Below are positions 8,351-16,336 of a DNA stretch of 64,000 nt, in pieces. The notes under the pieces are model-generated. The model saw only the letters and a program-made list of their open reading frames with translations. It ran no database searches and was not told the DNA's origin. Made by a program: the position numbers and the translations under genes. Location of the stretch: positions 62,001 through 126,000 of the forward strand of contig NZ_FNVT01000010.1 of assembly GCF_900108335.1 (NCBI RefSeq). Direction: 5' to 3'. This DNA comes from Nonomuraea solani (lineage in GTDB: Bacteria; Actinomycetota; Actinomycetes; Streptosporangiales; Streptosporangiaceae). Position 1 is the first letter of the stretch; each line of letters opens with the position of its first letter.

Positions 8351-8454
8351 AGCGGCCTGTCTCGGCGAACAGGGTCCTGCTGGCCGTGGTCGTCGCCTGG
8401 ATCATGTTCCTGACCGTCCTCATCCTGCTCGACCCGCGCGCCGCCGGCGCCTGA
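8347..8454 (+). CDS. 35-aa single-pass membrane peptide coupled to corA
   Basis: GTG 8347 overlaps the corA stop as GTGA. The 35 codons encode a basic N-terminus (MKRPVSANR), one hydrophobic helix VLLAVVVAWIMFLTVLILL and a short DPRAAGA tail. Positive-inside topology puts the N-terminus in the cytosol. The tight coupling suggests a small partner or stabiliser of CorA. No homologue is recognised, and it would be missed by usual length cut-offs. Confidence 0.55.
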   Translation: MKRPVSANRVLLAVVVAWIMFLTVLILLDPRAAGA

Positions 8455-8457
8455 GGG

Positions 8458-10026
8458 TCATCGATCCCCGAGTCCTCGGTCCTCGGCCCAGCCGAGCAGG
8501 CGGCTCAGGTGCGGGTCGGGGGCGTCCGTGAGCGTGGGGACGTCGCCGGCGACGACCTCGCCGCTCGTTCCGTCGATCGTGACGATCGCGCCTTCCGGCA
8601 GGGTACGCCCTCCGGCGCGGACATGACCGGCCACGGCGTCGACCGTGAGGCCGGAGGCGCCGACGACGGCCGGCTTGCCCATGGCGCGGGCGACGACGGC
8701 GGCGTGACTGGCGGGCCCGCCCCGGGCCGTGACGACACCCGCGGCGGCGGCCAGGCCGTGCAGGTCGAGCGGGCTCGTCTCGGGCCGGGCCAGGATGACC
8801 GGGCCACCGGCCGCCATGCGGGCCGCGGCGTCGGCGGTGACCGCCAGCCGCCCGGTCGCGACCCCCGGACAGGCGCCCAGGCCCCGGATGAGCAGGTCGA
8901 TGGGGGCGGTCGTGTCGATCCGGGGCGTGCGCGAAGGCTTGAGCCGCCGCGGGTCGACCCGGCGTAGTGCCTCGCGGCGGTCGATGACGTTCTCGTCCAC
9001 CAGGTCGACCGCGACGCGGACGGCGGCGCGGCCGGTCAGCGTGGCGGGGCGGGCCTGCAGCAGCCACAGCTCGCCGGCCTCGAAGGTGAACTCGACGTAG
9101 CAGGGGGCGCGGTGGTGCGCCTCGATCCGCCCGAGTGCCGCGAGGAGACCGGCCCATGCGGCCGGCTCGTGCCCGGCCAGGTCGGACAGCGGCCTGGTCG
9201 TCGCTCTGCCGGAGACGACGTCGTCGCCCTGGTGGCCGAACAGCACGTCTCCGAACGGGATGTTCTCGCCGGTGTTGGGGTCTCGGCTGAACGCGACGCC
9301 GCTGCCGCTGCGGGCGTCGCGATTGCCGTACACCATGGCCTGCACGGTGACGGCGGTGCCGTGGTCGTGCGGGATGCCGTTCAGCACACGATAGGTACGA
9401 GCGCGCGGCGCCTCCCACGACGCGAAAACGGCCCCAACGGCGGCTTCAAGCTGCCGCATCGGATCCTCCGGCACAAGCCGCGTCAGGTCGTCCGGGGCGA
9501 GCCGAGTCAGGTCGTCCGGGGGGAGCCGCGTCAGGTCGTTGGGGGCGAGCCGCGCCGGATTACCCGGGGCGCCCTGTCCGGATCGTGGGGGGCGGCCGTG
9601 GACGACCGAGGTGAAGCCGGACAGGAAACGCTGCCGGGCGTCGAGCGCGAACCGGGGGTCGCCGCTCTCGGCCGCCAGACCCTCCGCAGCCTCGGGGGTG
9701 AGGCCCAGGTTCAGGATGGTGTCCATCATGCCGGGCATCGACACGGCGCCGCCCGAGCGGACCGACACCGTCAGCGGCCGTTCAGGCCCGCCGAGGCGTC
9801 GCCCGGTGGCGGCCTCCAGTTCGGTGACGGCCGCCGCCAGTTCGGCATGGAGGCCGTCGGGGAACCGCCCGTCACGGAGAAAGGCCCGGCAGGCGGCGGT
9901 GCCGATGACGAACCCCGGCGGCACGGGCAGTCCCAGCCGGCGCAGCACCATGAGGCCGTGTCCTTTGCCGCCCAGCACGTCCACCGGCTGCCGGGTGTGC
10001 GCGGAGATCGGATGGATCCAGGTCAT
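8458..10026 (-). CDS. Short pyruvate phosphate dikinase-like enzyme
   Basis: The 522-aa protein has the N-terminal ATP-grasp-like PPDK domain (GGKGHGLMVLRRLGLPVPPGFVI near residue 20; SVRSGGAVSMPGMMDTILNLGL near residue 90) and the swivelling phosphohistidine domain (TARGGPASHAAVVARAMGKP, His441). It ends about 80 residues later, so the PEP/pyruvate TIM barrel that makes full PPDK about 870 aa is absent. It may transfer phosphate to another acceptor or protein, or need a separate barrel subunit. Three 24-bp repeats insert DLTRLxPD units near residues 158-182. A small regulator gene is divergent. Confidence 0.85.
   Translation of the reverse strand: MTWIHPISAHTRQPVDVLGGKGHGLMVLRRLGLPVPPGFVIGTAACRAFLRDGRFPDGLHAELAAAVTELEAATGRRLGGPERPLTVSVRSGGAVSMPGMMDTILNLGLTPEAAEGLAAESGDPRFALDARQRFLSGFTSVVHGRPPRSGQGAPGNPARLAPNDLTRLPPDDLTRLAPDDLTRLVPEDPMRQLEAAVGAVFASWEAPRARTYRVLNGIPHDHGTAVTVQAMVYGNRDARSGSGVAFSRDPNTGENIPFGDVLFGHQGDDVVSGRATTRPLSDLAGHEPAAWAGLLAALGRIEAHHRAPCYVEFTFEAGELWLLQARPATLTGRAAVRVAVDLVDENVIDRREALRRVDPRRLKPSRTPRIDTTAPIDLLIRGLGACPGVATGRLAVTADAAARMAAGGPVILARPETSPLDLHGLAAAAGVVTARGGPASHAAVVARAMGKPAVVGASGLTVDAVAGHVRAGGRTLPEGAIVTIDGTSGEVVAGDVPTLTDAPDPHLSRLLGWAEDRGLGDR
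9482..9553. repeat. Three 24-bp tandem repeats inside the PPDK-like gene
   Basis: Units at 9482-9505, 9506-9529 and 9530-9553 share the start GTCAGGTCGT and differ at a few positions. Read on the minus strand they encode repeated DLTRLxPD octapeptides, in frame, in the linker after the ATP-binding core. They look like a recent slippage expansion. Confidence 0.85.
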
Positions 10027-10043
10027 GACTGTATGATCTTCAC

Positions 10044-10670
10044 GTGCCCGATTCGCCCCATGCGACCAGCGTGGACCTGCTCGTCCTGCACACCCTGCGG
10101 TGCATCGGCTTCGCCGGTGTCGCCCGGGTGGCCGAGGCGACGGGCCTGTCCGAGCCCGACGCCGAGTCCGAACTGATCGACCTGGCCGTGGCCGGGCTGG
10201 TCACCCACAACGCGGGAGACTTCGGCGGCTGGGGCCTGACCGACGCCGGCCGGGCCGCCGACGCCGAGCGCATCACCGGCGAACTGGACGCGTCCGGCCG
10301 CCGGGCCGTGGTCGCCCAAGCCTTCGAGACCTTCCTCGTGCTCAACCCCGAACTGCTCGATCTGTGCACGGCCTGGCAGACCCGTACCGTCGATGGCGTC
10401 ATGACGGTCAACGAGCACACCGACCCCGACTACGACGCCCGAGTGCTGGGGCTCTTGATGGACTTCGACGGGCGCGCGGAGGTCGTCTGCGCCGAACTGT
10501 CCAGGGCACTGCGGCGCTTCCAGCGGTACCGCCTCCGATTCGCGAACGCGCTCAAGCGGGCGAGGGCGGGTGAGCTGGAGTACGTGTCGGACAACCTCGC
10601 GTCGTATCACACCATCTGGTTCCAACTCCACGAAGACCTCCTGGTCACCCTGGGCATCCCACGCTTCTGA
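10044..10670 (+). CDS. Winged-helix regulator-like protein beside the PPDK gene
   Basis: A 208-aa protein. Residues 8-65 look like a MarR-type winged helix (LLVLHTLRCIGFAGVARVAEATGL, then SELIDLAVAGLVTHNAG and WGLTDAGR). The rest is helical, without a recognised catalytic motif, and includes RRFQRYRLRFANALKRARAG. It is divergent from the PPDK-like gene with 17 bp between the starts, so it may regulate that gene or bind its product. GTG 10044 is the only good start in this frame; the nearby ATG at 10034 is out of frame. The name is based on the helix pattern and context. Confidence 0.6.
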   Translation: MPDSPHATSVDLLVLHTLRCIGFAGVARVAEATGLSEPDAESELIDLAVAGLVTHNAGDFGGWGLTDAGRAADAERITGELDASGRRAVVAQAFETFLVLNPELLDLCTAWQTRTVDGVMTVNEHTDPDYDARVLGLLMDFDGRAEVVCAELSRALRRFQRYRLRFANALKRARAGELEYVSDNLASYHTIWFQLHEDLLVTLGIPRF

Positions 10671-10675
10671 CCAGC

Positions 10676-11977
10676 TCATCGCCCACCACCGCGCCGATCA
10701 GCAGCGGGCCGACCGGTGGGTTGGTCGGTTGTGGCGGGCCGATCGGTGGCGGGCCGATCGGCGGTGAACTGGCCGGTGTTTGCGGGCTGGTCGGTGGTGG
10801 GCTGACCGGCAACAGCAGGTCGGGCGGCTGTGGCCACGGCGTGGGCGGCGCCTCGGCCGGTTGCGCGGGCGGTGATCGTGCCCGCCTGGACGCGTACGGC
10901 GGCTTCGGTGGCGTCACCGTTCCCGCCGACCCCGGTGGCTGCGGCGATGGTGCCGTCGTCGAGGACGAGGCTCAGGCTCGGCCAGACGTCCGGCCCGAAC
11001 ACCCGCCGCAGGCATCCCATCAGGTCGCCCGCACGCAGCCGTACGAGACGTCCGATCTCGGCGGGATCGTCCGTCACCACGACCAGCGTGACCTGCTCAC
11101 CTGGGCCGGCGGCGCGCACGGCCTCCTCGGCCGCCTCCAGCCGGCTCGTCCCGAGCACCGCGATCACACCGTCGGCATCGAACACGGCCGGGCGGCCGCT
11201 GATCAGATCCGGCAGTCCCGCTGGCGGCGTCCAGTCCTCCTGGAGGCGGGGGGCGGCCGGTACGAAGGCCAGGTACGGCGGGTCCCAGGTGTCGGCGAGA
11301 TCGAGGCCCGCCAGATGCGCGCAGGCGCTCGCCACATCGAAGGGGTCACCGAACCCGGGAGCCGTCTCGGCCAGGTGACCGGCTCCGTGCAGGAGGGTAA
11401 GGACCAGTTCGGCCGTCCGAACCCGGCGTGGATGGTGGGGGAGGCGGGGCTCCAGGGCGAGCGCGAGCAGCAGCGCCTCAAGCCGGCCGATCTGGGCCAG
11501 CGTGCTGCGGCCCGGCTCGTCGTCGAACACCCCGGCGAGCGAACGCGCCTGCAGCTTCCCACCGGCCGGCGTGTCACCGACGAGGGGCAGCCGTTCCAGC
11601 CACACCCGGGCGAACGCACCGAGCGCCTCACCCAGCCCGGCCGGCGACAGCACGTCGATGCCGCCGCCGTGGCTGCCCCCGATGCCGCCGCCGTAGGTGT
11701 CGCCGGTGGTGCTGAGGGCACCGTCGGTGGTGCCTACATGGGCGCCGGCGTGGGTGCTGCCGCTGGCGCCGGCGGGGGTGTCGAGCAGAACCGCCAGGTA
11801 CAGAGCGCGCTTGCTCGGGAAGTTCGAGTACACCGCTCCCCGGGTCAGCTCCGCCCGCTCTGCGATGCGGTCGATTTTGGCGTCCGTGTAGCCGCGTTCG
11901 GCGAACTCCGCGCGGGCCGCCGCCAGCACGGCCGCTCGCGTGCGTTCCTGCTGTTGTGCCCTGGTCAGCCTGGCCAT
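10676..11977 (-). CDS. Unusually long TetR-family regulator
   Basis: From ATG 11977 the protein is 433 aa, about twice a normal TetR. Residues 1-60 carry the DNA-binding domain (ARLTRAQQQERTRAAVLAAARAEF, TDAKIDRIAERAELTRGAVYSNF). A Gly/Thr/His-rich stretch (STHAGAHVGTTDGALSTTGD, then GGGIGGSHGGGI) lies near residues 70-110, followed by a helical ligand domain. An extra alpha/beta segment then includes VTLVVVTDDPAEIGRLVRL and LSLVLDDGTIAAATG, and the tail is Thr/Pro/Asp-rich (TDQPAN, TADRPATDRPATTDQP). The frame extends upstream to 12445, but that part is not protein-like. It converges on 10044-10670 and is divergent from bpa, which it may control. Confidence 0.82.
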   Translation of the reverse strand: MARLTRAQQQERTRAAVLAAARAEFAERGYTDAKIDRIAERAELTRGAVYSNFPSKRALYLAVLLDTPAGASGSTHAGAHVGTTDGALSTTGDTYGGGIGGSHGGGIDVLSPAGLGEALGAFARVWLERLPLVGDTPAGGKLQARSLAGVFDDEPGRSTLAQIGRLEALLLALALEPRLPHHPRRVRTAELVLTLLHGAGHLAETAPGFGDPFDVASACAHLAGLDLADTWDPPYLAFVPAAPRLQEDWTPPAGLPDLISGRPAVFDADGVIAVLGTSRLEAAEEAVRAAGPGEQVTLVVVTDDPAEIGRLVRLRAGDLMGCLRRVFGPDVWPSLSLVLDDGTIAAATGVGGNGDATEAAVRVQAGTITARATGRGAAHAVATAARPAVAGQPTTDQPANTGQFTADRPATDRPATTDQPTGRPAADRRGGGR

Positions 11978-12116
11978 GGCGGCCCCTTTCGCCGTGCTCG
12001 ATCGCCCGGATGACCTTATCATCTGGATTTTGAGGGCATCTTGTAGCCGCACGGGCGGCCCGCGTGACAGGCGGATCTGTGGGCAGGGCTCGGGGTGAGC
12101 GAAACGGGGGAACGCT

Positions 12117-12551
12117 GTGATGACACACACGCCTGATCCGCAACGGCCGACCGCGGAGAACGAGATCGAGCGCGTCAGGGAACCGGCGAAACTGCTGCGG
12201 GTGAGCGCCATGACCCGCTCGCTGCTGGAGGAGGCGCGCGGGCTGCCCCTCGACGAACACGCGCGCGAACAGCTCGGACGCATCCACGCACGCGCGGTCG
12301 AGGAGATCGCCGACTCCGTGGCGCCCGAACTCCGCGACGAGCTCGAACGCCTGCTGCCCACCCCCAACGGCCCGCTCACCCAGACCGAGATCCGGATCGT
12401 GCACGGCCAGCTCGTCGGCTGGCTGGACGGCGTGTTCCAGGGCATCAGGACCGGGCTGACCCTCCAGCAGGCCGCCGGTCAGAGCCTGGAGCTGCCGGGA
12501 TCGGCGACGCCTCGCGGCGCGGCCGGCGGGGACACCGGCCAGTACCTTTGA
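12117..12551 (+). CDS. bpa: Bacterial proteasome activator Bpa (DUF2587)
   Basis: The 144-aa protein matches Bpa: EIERVREPAKLLRVSAMTRSL, then a helix-rich core (LPLDEHAREQLGRIHARAVEEI, APELRDELERLL, IRIVHGQLVGWLDGVFQGI) and the C-terminal peptide GQYL that docks into the 20S proteasome alpha-ring pockets. In mycobacteria Bpa forms a dodecameric ring and opens the proteasome gate without ATP, degrading substrates such as HspR. GTG 12117 and ATG 12120 are both possible after GGGGGAA. The disordered TPRGAAGGDTGQYL tail is typical. A strong hairpin follows the stop. A long TetR gene is divergent. Confidence 0.9.
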   Translation: MMTHTPDPQRPTAENEIERVREPAKLLRVSAMTRSLLEEARGLPLDEHAREQLGRIHARAVEEIADSVAPELRDELERLLPTPNGPLTQTEIRIVHGQLVGWLDGVFQGIRTGLTLQQAAGQSLELPGSATPRGAAGGDTGQYL

Positions 12552-12621
12552 GGCGCTCCTCCGAAGGCCGGAGGCCCGGAAACCGGAGGTCCGGAGGCCG
12601 GGAGGCCCCCGGAGGAGCGCC
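12552..12621. terminator. Long hairpin between bpa and the glycoside hydrolase gene
   Basis: Perfect 12-bp arms GGCGCTCCTCCG (12552-12563) and CGGAGGAGCGCC (12610-12621) enclose further GGCCGGAGG-type repeats that can pair internally. It starts right after the bpa stop and ends 5 bp before the stop of the convergent hydrolase gene. It is therefore a probable bidirectional terminator. Confidence 0.8.
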
Positions 12622-12626
12622 GTCGA

Positions 12627-15600
12627 TCAGCCTCGGCCGGTGACTCGGGCGCTGAACGGTGCGAGCGTGATCTTGTCGATCACCGGGGCGAACTGCGACC
12701 GGAGCAGCACGCCGGGGAACGTCTCCGACGCGTAGGTCTCGCCGTCGAAGTTCGGCAGCTCCTCGGAGGAGAACCGCACCGTGTTGCCGCCCTTCTTCAA
12801 CGTCACCGGCACGGTCAGCTCCCAGAAGTTGTTCTCGTGGAAGCTGTGCGGGAAGAACACCCGCTCCCCGGCACCGCCGTTCACCGAAAGGTCGGCGTGC
12901 CGGGCCAGCGGGTCCGGGTTGTAGTGCGTGGCGGGGGACTGCTCCGGGTTGGAGTAGCGGACGCGCATCGCGTACAGGCCCGGCTCGTCGGCCTTGACCG
13001 TGAACGTGAGCGTGTTCGCGTTTCCCGGCGCGCCGCCGACCCCGGTCACCGCGGACCCGCCGCCGGCCAGGGTGAACGGGGACGCCTTGGCCGTGCCTTC
13101 GAGCCGCGCCGACTCGGCCTCGTACGCGCTGACCGGCAGCGCCGCGGGCCGTACCTCCAGGCGGTCGATGAGCGCGGTGCCGGACGTCCCGGTGACCGTG
13201 ACCTTGTTGACCCCGCCCGACAGCGACACCACCACGGCGTCCTCGTCGGTGCGCACCTCCCTGCCGTTGACGGCCATGGACGCCCTGCCGGAGCCGAGCA
13301 GCCTGAGGTCGAGCCGGGCGGCGGCGTCCTTGGCGGAGTACACCCAGAAGGTGGCCGACTGGCCGCGCCCGGCCGTGACGACGCCGGAGCCCGAAACGCC
13401 CTTCTCGTACGACGTCCGCGCCCCCTTCAGATCGGCCAGTTCCGCCTCGTAGATCGAGGTGGCCGCCGCCGGGTTCGGCAGCGAGAGCCGTACGCGGTCC
13501 ACGATCGCGTCGCCCTTCGTCACCCTGGCGCCGTCGAGGCTCCGCGCCGCCAGCGAGATGACGTGCCTGCCCGCCGTGAGCTGGACGGTCGTGTCCGCGT
13601 GGTCCCACACCACCCACTTGTAGCCCAGCGGCAGGAACAACTCCTGCTCCGCGCCGCCGTCCACGCGCAGGAAGACGTTGGTCGGCCCCTGCTCGCGTAC
13701 CCGGTCGAAGGTGTTGAGGGAGTTGGCGAAGACGCCGAGGTCGTAGCGGCCGGTCTTCGGCACCTCGACGGTGAAGTCGAGCACCCCGTCCGAACCGGTA
13801 CGCAGCCCGCCCACGTTGTAGCGGCCGGAGGTGTAGAACTTCGACACGTCCGCCGGTGAGCCCTCGGGGCCGTTGCGGCTGTAGCCGGTGCCGGTGTACT
13901 TCGCGTCCTCGGCCTCGTACGACTGCTCCCACAGCTTGGGGGACGGCGAGGTCGCGGTGCCGGACCCGGCCGGGGTGAGGACGATCTCGTACGCCGACGA
14001 CTCCTTCAGCCTGGGCAGCCCGCCGCTGCCGAAGTCGAAGACCACGGTGCCGTTCTTGACCCGGACGTCGTACTCGGCGACGACCTCCGGCTGCGCCGAG
14101 TCGCCGATCTGGCCCGTCCATGGGATCTCCCGCACCCACGCGTGCACGGTGGAGCTCAGGACGCCGGCGGGGACGTTCTCGAACCGGATGTGCCCCGCGC
14201 TGCCGGCCCCGCCGATGATCGCGCGCGCCTGCCGCTTCCTGTCGTCGAGCGTCGCGACGCCCTGCAGCGTGTAGTTCTGGCCCGGGTACGGCGGCGACAC
14301 CTGGACGGTGTGGCCGCTCATGGAGCCGTAGGCGTTGAACAGCCACCACTGGCCGTTGCCCCGGTTGGCCTGCACGGCGGAGTCGGACAGGTTGCCGTCG
14401 ATGTTCCAGTACGCGATGTCGGCGTCCACCTTCGACTCCTCGATGGCCGAGATCCACTGGATCATCTGGCCGGGCACCGAGGTGTGATAGTTGAAGGCGT
14501 ACTCGTTGACGTTGATCGGCAGCTTCTTACCGGCGTACGCGGTGCCGGCGAAGACCTCGGCCTCCATCTCGCGATACCGCTTGACGCTCGCGCGCACCTG
14601 CTCGGGGTGGCTGAGCTCGTGCCAGGTCATCACCTCGGGTACGGTGCCCGCCGCGACGACGTGTTCGAGATAGCCCTTGACCTGGGCGTACAGCACGCTG
14701 GTGTTGGGGCCCGCGATGCGCGCGGCGGGCATCCTGCCCTTGATGATCGCGTGGATGTCGTCCCACGCCTTGAAGTAGTCGCGCGGGTCGCTGAGCCAGC
14801 TAATGCGGTTGTAGCTCCACTCGCCGGTGCCGAACATGTTGCCCTCGGGCTCGTTGAACGGCACGAAGACGATGTTGTCCTGATATTTCGGGTCAAGCTG
14901 CAGGACCTGATCCACCTGCTTGGCGATCTTCTGCTTGAACAGGTCCAGCTTCTCCTGCGGCGTGCTCCCCGGCCACTGGTACGGGAAGCCGCGGTGGATG
15001 TCGGTCATGTAGATGTACACGTCGCCGCCGGTGCTGTCGGCCAGCGGCTTGACCACTTCGAGCGCGTCGGCGCCCGGGTGCTGCGGGCCGTCCTGCGCCT
15101 TGGTCGACACCGTGCGCAGCCGCATGCCCTCGATCAGGTTGTTCGTCGGCACCCCCGGCCCGTACAGGCCGTAGAGCGTCCCCGACGCGCCGCCGTGGAA
15201 GGCGCCGGTGTCCTTGCCGAGGTCGATCGTCAGCTGCCCCTCGCGGATCACCGTCACCCGGGCGGTGACGGGCCGGCCGCCGGCGGTGCCGGTCACCGTG
15301 AACGTCCCCAGTTCGGCGTAGTCCCCGGGATCCACGGGCGGCCAGGTGACGGGCAGGTCGCGGTCGTAATCGTCGGAGAAGGTGGCGCGGACCGTGGCCG
15401 GCAGGGGCGGCGCGGTGCCGACGATCGTACGGACGTCGAAGGAGCTCTGCGCCAGGCCCGTCGGGGTGGGCGGCTCCGTGCCCACGCTCGCCGCGACCTC
15501 CTCGGCGGACAGCGCGGCGGCGTACACGCGGAAGTCGTCGATGGCGCCGTCGAACAGCGGATCCTGGTAGAACGAACGGCCGATGAACCCGGCGGAGGTC

Positions 15601-16217
15601 GTGGCGGCGTCGATGAGCTGCCCGGCGGTCACGCTGGTCGCCGCCGAGGCGACGGCGGCCCCGTCGAGGTAGGTGGTGAGACGCCCGCCGCCGAGGGTGA
15701 CCGTCAGCGTCTTCCACGCGTCGGCGGGCAGCCGCGCGTAGCCCGTGACCTGCGCCTCACCCCCGCCGCCCGACGTCGTGACCGCCGTGCGCAGCCGCCC
15801 GTCACCGTTGTACGGCGTGCTGAACAGGTAGCGGTTCGTGTCCTTGCCGAGCGCGTAGATCCACTGCCAGGGGGCGGTCGTGCCGTCCCAGCGCACGCGC
15901 GCCGACACGGTCAGGTCGGTCCTGCCCTGGAGCAGGGCCGCCGGCAGGCGTACGTAGGCGCCGTCGGAGGTGGGGGCACCGCCGGGCAGGCTCAGGGCGT
16001 GACCGCCGCCCGCCCCGTCGACCAGGGCCGCGGTGGAGCCGTTGACCAGCGTCCCGTCCAGGCCGTTGCCGGAGGAGTCGGTGATGGTGCCGGTGGTGAC
16101 GTCGTCGGCGTCGAACTCGTAGACGAGCACGGGGGCGGGCACCGCCGGCGCGGCGGCGGCCGGGACCGTGCATAAGGCGAGAGTGAGAACGGCGGGGAGG
16201 ATGGCTCGGGTGATCAT
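12627..16217 (-). CDS. Multidomain secreted clan GH-A glycoside hydrolase
   Basis: From ATG 16217 the protein is 1196 aa: a signal peptide (MITRAILPAVL to AAAA); a LamG/concanavalin module (about 30-245); a bacterial Ig-like module (about 265-330); a TIM-barrel catalytic domain (about 340-740); and three beta-sandwich modules with the CBM35/CBM6 opening E-A-E (SYEAEDA, IYEAELA, AYEAESA) to the C-terminus. Acid/base is probably Glu456 (PFNEPEGN) and nucleophile Glu572 (INVNEYAFN), 116 residues apart as in clan GH-A. The exact GH family is not recognised; GH39-like is a guess. It is in line with a GH-A enzyme and GH127, suggesting plant arabinose-containing polymers. The start lies 2 nt after a permease remnant. 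Confidence 0.85.
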   Translation of the reverse strand: MITRAILPAVLTLALCTVPAAAAPAVPAPVLVYEFDADDVTTGTITDSSGNGLDGTLVNGSTAALVDGAGGGHALSLPGGAPTSDGAYVRLPAALLQGRTDLTVSARVRWDGTTAPWQWIYALGKDTNRYLFSTPYNGDGRLRTAVTTSGGGGEAQVTGYARLPADAWKTLTVTLGGGRLTTYLDGAAVASAATSVTAGQLIDAATTSAGFIGRSFYQDPLFDGAIDDFRVYAAALSAEEVAASVGTEPPTPTGLAQSSFDVRTIVGTAPPLPATVRATFSDDYDRDLPVTWPPVDPGDYAELGTFTVTGTAGGRPVTARVTVIREGQLTIDLGKDTGAFHGGASGTLYGLYGPGVPTNNLIEGMRLRTVSTKAQDGPQHPGADALEVVKPLADSTGGDVYIYMTDIHRGFPYQWPGSTPQEKLDLFKQKIAKQVDQVLQLDPKYQDNIVFVPFNEPEGNMFGTGEWSYNRISWLSDPRDYFKAWDDIHAIIKGRMPAARIAGPNTSVLYAQVKGYLEHVVAAGTVPEVMTWHELSHPEQVRASVKRYREMEAEVFAGTAYAGKKLPINVNEYAFNYHTSVPGQMIQWISAIEESKVDADIAYWNIDGNLSDSAVQANRGNGQWWLFNAYGSMSGHTVQVSPPYPGQNYTLQGVATLDDRKRQARAIIGGAGSAGHIRFENVPAGVLSSTVHAWVREIPWTGQIGDSAQPEVVAEYDVRVKNGTVVFDFGSGGLPRLKESSAYEIVLTPAGSGTATSPSPKLWEQSYEAEDAKYTGTGYSRNGPEGSPADVSKFYTSGRYNVGGLRTGSDGVLDFTVEVPKTGRYDLGVFANSLNTFDRVREQGPTNVFLRVDGGAEQELFLPLGYKWVVWDHADTTVQLTAGRHVISLAARSLDGARVTKGDAIVDRVRLSLPNPAAATSIYEAELADLKGARTSYEKGVSGSGVVTAGRGQSATFWVYSAKDAAARLDLRLLGSGRASMAVNGREVRTDEDAVVVSLSGGVNKVTVTGTSGTALIDRLEVRPAALPVSAYEAESARLEGTAKASPFTLAGGGSAVTGVGGAPGNANTLTFTVKADEPGLYAMRVRYSNPEQSPATHYNPDPLARHADLSVNGGAGERVFFPHSFHENNFWELTVPVTLKKGGNTVRFSSEELPNFDGETYASETFPGVLLRSQFAPVIDKITLAPFSARVTGRG

Positions 16218-16219
16218 TC

Positions 16220-16321
16220 CTAGTCCTTTACGGCCCCGGCGGTGATGCCGGCGGCGACGTAGCGCTGGGCGATGACGAGCAGGACGGTGGCCGGGATGGA
16301 GGCGATGACGGCGGTGGCCGT
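16220..16321 (-). pseudogene. Remnant of MalG-type ABC sugar permease (last 33 codons)
   Basis: On the minus strand, codons from 16321 to the TAG at 16222-16220 encode ASIPATVLLVIAQRYVAAG then ITAGAVKD. This is the highly conserved C-terminus of CUT1 sugar ABC permeases (final membrane helix, then V-A-G-[IL]-T-A-G-A-V-K). The frame runs back to the stop of the upstream hydrolase (16337-16339) with no start or membrane domain, so the rest of the gene was deleted. The remnant also carries the AAAGGA ribosome-binding site of the next gene, which may explain why it was kept. Confidence 0.85.
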
Positions 16322-16336
16322 TGCTTCCTCTCGAAA

